From Herpomyces periplanetae (Eukaryota > Ascomycota > Laboulbeniomycetes > Herpomycetales > Herpomycetaceae): a stretch of 64,000 nt of DNA. The first letter of the stretch is position 1, and the number at the start of each line of letters is the position of its first letter. The DNA is taken from NCBI GenBank assembly GCA_009733715.1, contig WMKJ01000024.1, forward strand, positions 1 through 64,000, in the 5' to 3' direction. The position numbers and the translations under genes are program-made. Of this stretch, positions 58,801 to 64,000 are shown in pieces. The notes under the pieces were generated by a model. The model was not told the DNA's origin. It saw only the letters and a list, made by a program, of their open reading frames with translations, and did not search any database.

Positions 58801-59818
58801 CAAATTCTTGTAATTGATCTACCATATTGTTTATTGTTCGTTTAAATGCTGCTATTTCCGGGTCCATTTCCCGTGAGTATACAACAACTTTTTTACTTAA
58901 ATCCCCATTTGCCACCGCCGTTACTATTGTCCCAATTTCTCGTAGAGCCTTCTGAAATGCTAAATTGGCTTGTTGATGTTTTCTTAGCTCTCGTTTTAAC
59001 GTTCCAATATCCTCAAATCCATGTCGAAATGTATTATCTTGATGAACTTGATAATGTTTAACTTGTTTCGTTAATAAATCAATCTGTTCTCGTTGAGCTC
59101 GAATTTGGTTGCCTTGTAGAATCACATAATTGCACAATTGTGCTATTTGTTCGTCCGTTACTCGTCCCTGTCGTACCATTGATAAATCGTAAGTTTGAAC
59201 TGCTTCAACACATTCTCCACGTGTCGGTAAAAATCCGCTCGTTGCTTCACTTTGTACATCCATATTCATTCCAACCCCAACTTCATCACCAACTCCAACT
59301 CCCATGTTTAAATCTTCAGCTTCGCTTTCACTTACACCTGTACCAGTACCACTACCGGCACCAGCACCAATGCTGACACTATCATCACAACCGACAACAC
59401 TGTCAGTACAGGCTAGAGTTTCTGTTTCCGTTTCCGTTTCTGTCTCTGCTTCAGTTTCTCCTCCCGATCCTGATCCTGACGTGGAACCCGGTGCCCATGT
59501 TTGTTCACTTTTACCATCTTTACTTCCATCACCCCCATTCTGTAAACATTTTTTATGACCACACGTAATGCCAGGTCCCGTTGTCGTAGTCAACTGAGTT
59601 TGTGAAAATGCCCTCGTTTCTAAAAAGTGTATACGCGCTGCTAACCGTGTCAATTTTTGCTCTAATGCTGATTTGTATGATGTATCTGGTCCTGGTAGCG
59701 ATACTGTGTGAGGCTCGCCATTTTTAGACGTTAACATTTGTAAAGAGTACGGGTCCAACGGTCCAACGAGTTTCGACAAAAAGTCAAATAACGCCAGGCA
59801 AGTTTGGTCGAATGACAT
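55811..59818 (-). CDS. nik1: Group III hybrid histidine kinase (Nik1/Os-1 type)
   Basis: Intronless gene of 1,335 residues. These cytosolic kinases feed the HOG pathway through Ypd1 and Ssk1, sense osmotic stress and are the known target pathway of phenylpyrrole and dicarboximide fungicides. Order: an N-terminal region with a Glu-Thr repeat; six HAMP units, five of them in near-identical 92-residue spacing ([25 protein letters not shown]); the HisKA domain with phospho-acceptor H825 ([15 protein letters not shown]); the HATPase domain ([30 protein letters not shown]); a degenerate receiver-like segment; and a receiver domain with phospho-acceptor D1243 ([10 protein letters not shown]), then ALTAHAM and YLSKPL. 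All key residues are present, so it looks active. No membrane segment is visible. It is head-to-head with the BAP31-like gene at 586 bp. Confidence 0.97.
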   Translation of the reverse strand: MSFDQTCLALFDFLSKLVGPLDPYSLQMLTSKNGEPHTVSLPGPDTSYKSALEQKLTRLAARIHFLETRAFSQTQLTTTTGPGITCGHKKCLQNGGDGSKDGKSEQTWAPGSTSGSGSGGETEAETETETETETLACTDSVVGCDDSVSIGAGAGSGTGTGVSESEAEDLNMGVGVGDEVGVGMNMDVQSEATSGFLPTRGECVEAVQTYDLSMVRQGRVTDEQIAQLCNYVILQGNQIRAQREQIDLLTKQVKHYQVHQDNTFRHGFEDIGTLKRELRKHQQANLAFQKALREIGTIVTAVANGDLSKKVVVYSREMDPEIAAFKRTINNMVDQLQEFAHQVTRLAKEVGTDGVLGGQAHVPEVRGIWAELTKNVNLMAENLTSQVREIAVVTTAVAHGDLSRKIERPAQGEILQLQQTINTMVDQLRSFATEVTKVAREVGTEGVLGGQARIEGVQGMWNDLTVSVNAMANNLTTQVRDIAEVTTAVAKGNLTRKVQANCKGEILQLKTTINSMVDQLQQFAEEVTKIAREVGTEGRLGGQATVHGVEGTWKDLTENVNGMAMNLTTQVREIAEVTTAVAKGDLTQKVTAEVQGEILILKNTINTMVDRLNAFAFEVSKVAREVGTEGLLGGQAVVENVEGKWKDLTDNVNTMASNLTAQVRSISDVTQSIARGDMSRRVEVHAQGEILILKDTINDMVRQLDEWSLAVKRVAREVGVDGRMGVQAEVKDIAGRWKEITLDVNTMAQNLTSQVRAFGDITDAASEGKFTQINVEASGEMDELKKKINLMVANLRESIEKNTAAREAAELANRTKSEFLANMSHEIRTPMNGIIGMTQLALDTELTTHQREMLTIVHTLSNQLLTIIDDILDISKIEANRMTMEEIEFSLRSTVFNALKSLTTRANERSLSLVYEVVDNSVPDFVIGDSFRLRQIILNLVGNAIKFTEHGQVKVVVGLCDELHLQNNERMIMLAVSDTGIGIRKDKLSVIFDTFQQADGSTTRKFGGTGLGLSISKRLINLMGGKVWVDSEYGVGSTFYFTCKVRIAEPDLKFVKPKLQPYVGHPVLFIDKGFTKCLDQIVSYLKELDLVPYVVNDDKVLSAELPGSPGRTFVCVIVDCNETARKLHDYNTFKYIPIVMLTTAIAVSFKSALENGITSYVTTPCQAIDLGNALIPALEGRPAPFVFDQSQPLSILLAEDNLVNQRLAVKILERHNHNVFVANNGLEAVEAVKKRSYDIILMDVQMPVMGGFEAVAKIREYEFANGLPRSPIIALTAHAMVGDREKCIEAGMDEYLSKPLKHNQLLQMIVKCSTLRGFLNSQPSGTRAVSLNDIK
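57590..58920 (-). repeat. Tandem HAMP-unit coding repeat, 276-bp period
   Basis: Within the kinase gene the codons for the GCTACCGC-type segment recur at about 57,799, 58,075, 58,351 and 58,627, exactly 276 bp (92 codons) apart, with a less regular first unit near 58,910. The units are diverged in sequence but hold length perfectly. This is the normal architecture of group III kinases. Confidence 0.85.
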
Positions 59819-60404
59819 TCTTTCTGACTTAACCTTTTCTTTACCCCTTTAGCCTCCAATATTTCATAAAATTTACCTCTCCCAGTATCCACACACGCAA
59901 AAACTATACCAAGTTACCAGATAATAAATAATTATATCCAAAATTTATCGTAGCGTATTTACTCAAAAATACGTTTGACTAAACTCCAATAAAACCCCCC
60001 CATATTTAATAAATTTTTACAAAATTTAGCATCTTCCATTCATCAAACCATTACTGACAAATTTATTTGTCTACTTCCGCCCAGGCAGAGAAAACGCAAA
60101 CTATTAACATCGCGGCTGAAACTGACCTCGCAACCAATTCGTCCCACCACATCACGTGCGGACAGCGCCACAATGACATCACCGTGGCGCAGCTGCCACC
60201 TGCCGCAGTTTAGCCGGAAATTTTCCAAAAAACATTTTTTGGAGGATCGCGAAAAGAACTTCGGTGATATTTCTTCTGGTTGGATTTTACCGTTGTGTAC
60301 TTGATAATTTCAACAGTTACCTTCTACCCTCACGATACGCGATCATAATTTGGCTTATTCACTTTTAAACTTTACAAAGTTAATTCCACATATTTCCATT
60401 GATC
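59819..60404. promoter_or_regulatory. Divergent promoter region between the kinase and BAP31-like genes
   Basis: A 586-bp gap between two start codons. ATCACGTG is at 60151-60158, with GC-rich inverted patches (GCGCCAC, GTGGCGC) near 60,165-60,190. A 61-codon minus-strand frame here is not credible. Confidence 0.45.
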
Positions 60405-61265
60405 ATGATGACGCTTTACTATACACTGGTAAGTTGTCCTAATTAATAACCCTTTGATACTAATTAACACCATTAAACTAACACTTGAATTAATTTTTGG
60501 CTAGGTTTTCTTTGTTCTCATGTTAGAAGTGCTAGTATTTTTCAGTTTAATCGTTCCTCTGCCCTTCAAGGTTAAGCGAAAACTATTCACATTTCTCTCT
60601 AAAAACCCTATTGTTGCAAAATTTCAGTATGCCTTTAAGGTATGTACAAGTTCAATGAAATAATTAGATCATTTTATACTAATAATTATTATCAGATTAC
60701 TTTCATCTTCATTTTTATTCTCTTCATTGATAGTGTTATTCGCGTCAATCGTGTTCAACAAGAGGCGCATCGCTTTGCCAAAGCCCATGACTCCGTTGGG
60801 TAAGAAACCATTTTATACTTTAGTATCATTTATATTCATTACCCTTTCTTATTTCCCCTTCTCTTACCAATTTGTATACCATTTATACTTATTCTTAGTC
60901 GTGTTTACAGGGTCATCGCATCGGAGCGCATGGAAGTGCAGGCTCGTAAATTTTACTCCCAGCGTAACATGTACTTGTGCGGATTTACACTTTTCCTTTC
61001 GCTTATCTTGGATCGAACCTACACGTTCATTCAAGAAATCTTACGCCTTGAAGCTCAAGTAACCCAATACCAAACAAACAAAACCTCTAAAGGTACGAAC
61101 GATGAATCCGAAGCTATGAATCGCCTTAAGAAGGAACTTGCTAGTAAAGACGCCGATCTTCAGGCCTTGAAAAGTCAAATGGAAGGACTTTCCCGTGAAT
61201 ATAACCGATTAGGTGACGAAAAGACTATGACCCCGGGAAAAACCTCCCCTAAAAAGTCCGTCTAA
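60405..61265 (+). CDS. BAP31/Yet-family ER membrane protein
   Basis: Predicted 205 residues in four exons: 60405-60428 (8 codons), 60505-60639, 60696-60799 and 60911-61265, with GT-AG introns and agreeing phases. BAP31-type proteins are ER membrane chaperones or sorting factors. The start MMTLYYTL-VFFVLMLEV closely follows the BAP31 N-terminus. Three membrane segments follow (VFFVLMLEVLVFFSLIVPLP; ITFIFIFILFIDSV; YLCGFTLFLSLILDRTYTFI), with RVNRVQQEA between the second and third. The C-terminal half is a charged coiled coil (NRLKKELASKDADLQALKSQ). The protein ends KKSV, a KKXX signal for retrieval to the ER, as in human BAP31. An alternative start at the second Met changes nothing. Confidence 0.94.
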
Positions 61266-61602
61266 TAAATCCGAAATATTTTTAATCTCCAACACTCATC
61301 AATACCAAAGGAAATAAAATCTTCATAAGTCTTCACTGGAATTTTTTCCTTCCAAAATTCAAATCTAAAATCTTCCCCAAAAATCTCGCCAAACTCCGCT
61401 TACCTAAGCTACTCCGCGTGACCCACAGTATTCTCCTGCTTCCTCGTGCCACGTGTCGTTACGGGCGGGCTATACATTTATAGCGGGTGGGAGAGCCGAG
61501 CAGGGGGTGGTGATCTGAGGTGATATCGTGTAAAGGTTTAAGTTTGTCTTGGTGACTTGTTTTGTCATACATTTAATCTACTTTAATTATTTTACCATTT
61601 AA
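61266..61602. promoter_or_regulatory. Promoter region of dus3
   Basis: A 337-bp gap with CACGTG at 61450-61455 and a TATA-like inverted repeat GCTATACATTTATAGC at 61469-61484. The repeat is flanked by GGGCGG and GGGTGG and lies about 120-135 bp before the start codon. This is the clearest core-promoter candidate in the window; function is inferred. Confidence 0.45.
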
Positions 61603-63859
61603 ATGTCTTCTGAATGCCCAGTTATGCCTTCGCCATGCGACCAAACTTCTCCAATTTGTGATTTACCTCAAAAAGGTGTTACAGCAATAAAGGCAGAGTG
61701 AGATTTATCGTGTTATACACCTTGCAATATTTAATTTTACGAATTTTTACTTACTGTCCCGTCAACGGTTTATCAAAATCCTGCGTTTGCACCATAATAG
61801 ATATCTTATACCTAGTTCAGGTCAATCACCTCCATTACCCCAGCTAACCACCAATACTCAAATTCCTACATCCGAACCCAATAATTCGTATAAAAAGCGA
61901 GCCAAGCGCTCACCTCATAAATCATCTTCATCCATAGAAAATGGTCAATCTCGTCGATTTGTTAGTCCGCGTGATAAATTACAACTTTGTTCAAGTCGAG
62001 TTCACCATGATGAATTTTCTCCGGGATCGTGTAAATTTGGTTTGGATTGTCGATATGAACATGATTTACGGAAATATCTTACTCACGGCAAACTTCCCGA
62101 TTTAAGCACTTTTAACGCAATTTGTCCCATGTACCAATCCTATGGGTGTTGTCCAGTCGGCTGGAAATGTCGATTTGTTACGTCTCATTCATGTGAGATT
62201 ATTCACAACAATGGTCAAAAGGAGCTAACTTTAAAACCTTCATCTCAACCATCAAGTGTCCCCTCCTCTAGTCAAGCTATCCAAGAATCCTTTCCTGATT
62301 TATCCTACTCCTGTGAAAACTTTTCTTACAATGGTATAAAGAATGTTATCAACGTTCAAACAAGAATTGATTTATCCCGTAGAAAAATCAACACCGATAA
62401 AGCTAATCAGTACATTGAATGGATGGCAAATCAACCACCATTCGATACAAAAGATAAATCTACTTTATCGTGCTCTTCCAAGGATAATTTGGCCACATTT
62501 GTCGATCCTCCATTCAAACCATCTGAAAAGCGAAGATTATACTATGGTCCCGAAACCCCCGTACTCGCTCCATTAACCACTCAGGGAAATCTTGCATTTA
62601 GAAGACTCTGCGTGGAATTAGGCGCTCAAGTAACCTGGAGTGAAATGGCCCTTGGTCTTCCCTTAGTTCAAGGTGAAAAGGGTGAATGGGCTTTACTCAG
62701 AGCTCATCAAAGTGAACTTGAACCTCCTAGTTTTCTTGCATCGTCAAACAGACCTCCTATTCCAGGTTACGATAATTCCCACGATCTCAAATTCGGCGTA
62801 CAAATCGCTGTAAACAAGCCATGGATAGCGCTAAAGACAACTGAAGTTATCCAACGATTCTGTCCCCACGTTAGATCAATTGAAGTTAACTGTGGATGTC
62901 CTATAGACCTGATTTATCGACAAGGTTCCGGCTCAGCTCTACTTGAATCTCCTTCAAAACTGGAAAAAATCATTCGTGGCATGAATCACGTATCTGGCGA
63001 CATTCCCATCTCCGTTAAACTTCGAATGGGAACTAGAGATGATACTCCTGTTGCTCTGAAAGTTATAAATCGCTTATGCTATGGTTCCAATAAATCTTTT
63101 TGTCATGATGGTGATGTTGACGGTGATGATAACAGTCACACTGTTGTTGATGATACCAACTTTCACTTCCCACATACTATTCCTCCGTGTGGTGTTGCCG
63201 CCATAACTTTACACGGTAGAAGTCGTCAGCAACATTATACGAGAAGAGCTAACTGGGAATATATATCTGAATGTGGTAAGCTAATCGATCAAGTAAATGC
63301 TACTTTTTATTCTCGTTTGGATACCCACCGCGAACCTGACGAGCGCGATCTTCCCAATGGTGGTCGAGTTTACTTCATCGGAAATGGTGATACTTATTCT
63401 CACATTGACTATGAATCCCATATTCGTGATCATCATGTTGATACAGTCATGATTGCTCGTGGTGCTTTAATGAAACCTTGGATCTTCGAAGAAATATCTG
63501 CTCGCCAATACATTGACAAATCGGCCAGTGAACGATTAACGTATATTAAAAAATTCGCCCGTTACGGTCTTGAAACCTGGGGAACTGATGAAGTTGGCGT
63601 TAACACTACCAGACGATTTCTCTTAGAATATTTAAGCTTTGCCTATCGATACGTTCCCATTGGAATACTTGAATATCTTCCTCCTCATATTCAAGATCGT
63701 CCTCCTTTATTTCGCGGCAGAAATGATCTGGAAACCCTGCTAGCTAGTTCAAATTATAAAGACTGGATTAAAATCAGTGAAATGTTTCTCGGCCCTACGT
63801 CCCCCCATTTTACCTACATTCCCAAGTATACTTCATCCGAAACTTTAAACCAAGGTTAA
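61603..63859 (+). CDS. dus3: tRNA-dihydrouridine(47) synthase Dus3
   Basis: Flavoenzyme that reduces uridine 47 of tRNA variable loops. Predicted 717 residues in two exons, 61603-61697 and 61801-63859, with a 103-nt intron (GTGAGA to AATAG, phase 2). The join yields KGVTAIKAE-YLIP, the conserved Dus3 start. Two CCCH zinc fingers follow (C..R....SPGSCKFGLDCRYEH and CPMYQSYGCCPVGWKCRF...H). The TIM-barrel begins at RRLYYGPETPVLAPLTTQGN. The catalytic Cys is C398 in NCGCPID. Other motifs are SVKLRMGTRDD, TLHGRSRQQHYT, YFIGNGDTYS and MIARGALMKPWIFEEI. There is an Asp/His-rich insert before TLHGRSR. The C-terminal helical domain is present. No neighbours of related function are seen. Confidence 0.96.
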
Positions 63860-63887
63860 CCAATTCCATGTCGGTTTCACTATGCAA

Positions 63888-64000
63888 CTACTGGGCAAGA
63901 AACGCTTTAAACCCCATATACGCTTGTTGCATATCATACTGAAAATCTCTTACTGCGTCGGGTGAAAGTTTATCGGCTGCACGCATCCGATTTAATGATA
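63888..64000 (-). CDS. C-terminal end of an unidentified minus-strand gene (partial)
   Basis: Only the last 37 codons are in the window. They read without interruption to a TAG at 63888-63890 and look like real protein (NRMRAADKLSPDAVRDFQ, then DMQQAYMGFKAFLAQ). I do not recognise the family. The stop lies 28 bp after that of the convergent DUS3 gene, so the two transcripts probably overlap at their 3' ends. The gene starts outside the window. Confidence 0.6.
   Translation of the reverse strand, partial: SLNRMRAADKLSPDAVRDFQYDMQQAYMGFKAFLAQ

Noticed and set aside
57590-58920. Regular 276-bp repeats that at first sight suggest a tandem array
   Set aside because: They are the coding units of the HAMP domains of the kinase, not a CRISPR or satellite array.
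1-64000. Mobile or virus-derived elements
   Set aside because: No transposase, reverse transcriptase, integrase or capsid-like reading frame and no long terminal repeats were noticed by eye; diverged non-coding remnants in the deserts cannot be excluded.

Overview
The window looks like nuclear DNA of a filamentous or early-diverging ascomycete fungus. The evidence is a siderophore-type N-acyltransferase, a group III (Nik1/Os-1) histidine kinase, a Cu-only GPI-anchored superoxide dismutase, a nuclear-encoded 51 kDa subunit of complex I, a fused Nup98-Nup96 gene, and many short GT-AG introns (about 60-160 nt, a few longer) with CTAAC/CTGAC/CTAAT-like branch points. I cannot name the species. 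I see no rRNA, CRISPR array, transposase, reverse transcriptase or LTR element.

Layout: 1-5,506 is a gene-poor stretch with microsatellites. 5,507-11,619 carries SPF31/DNAJC8 (-), DBP4 (+), a possible 50-residue membrane protein (-) and a Cu-only SOD (-). 11,620-17,100 is a second gene desert. 17,101-23,449 carries a D-2-hydroxyacid dehydrogenase (-), CLF1 (-) and PRP31 (+). 23,450-28,607 is a third desert. It ends at an unassigned spliced exon pair and then a gene for a huge disordered Lys/Glu-rich protein with a His-rich tail (29,085-35,995, +). 36,083-63,859 is gene-dense: VPS11 (-), a siderophore acetylase-like gene (+), an RraA-like gene (+), the complex I 51 kDa subunit (+), NUP98-96 (+), a Uls1-like SNF2/RING ATPase (+), the NIK1-type kinase (-), a BAP31/Yet-like ER protein (+) and DUS3 (+). 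The tail of a further minus-strand gene enters at the right edge.

Most gene models were rebuilt across introns by reading frame and splice sites, and several depend on very small exons: 16 nt in SPF31, a 15-nt start exon in VPS11, and a 24-nt start exon in the BAP31-like gene. Many genes come as head-to-head pairs: SPF31/DBP4 with 59 bp between start codons, CLF1/PRP31, VPS11/acetylase and NIK1/BAP31.

Three genes (SPF31, CLF1, PRP31) make spliceosome parts. DBP4 acts in ribosome assembly, DUS3 in tRNA modification, NUP98-96 in nuclear transport and VPS11 in vacuolar fusion. The most unusual items are the 2,250-residue charged protein, the His-Tyr-Ser sequence at the Nup98 autocleavage site, and the contrast between packed gene clusters and three gene deserts of more than 5 kb, one of which holds a long pyrimidine-rich tract that looks like a leader with no obvious gene after it.
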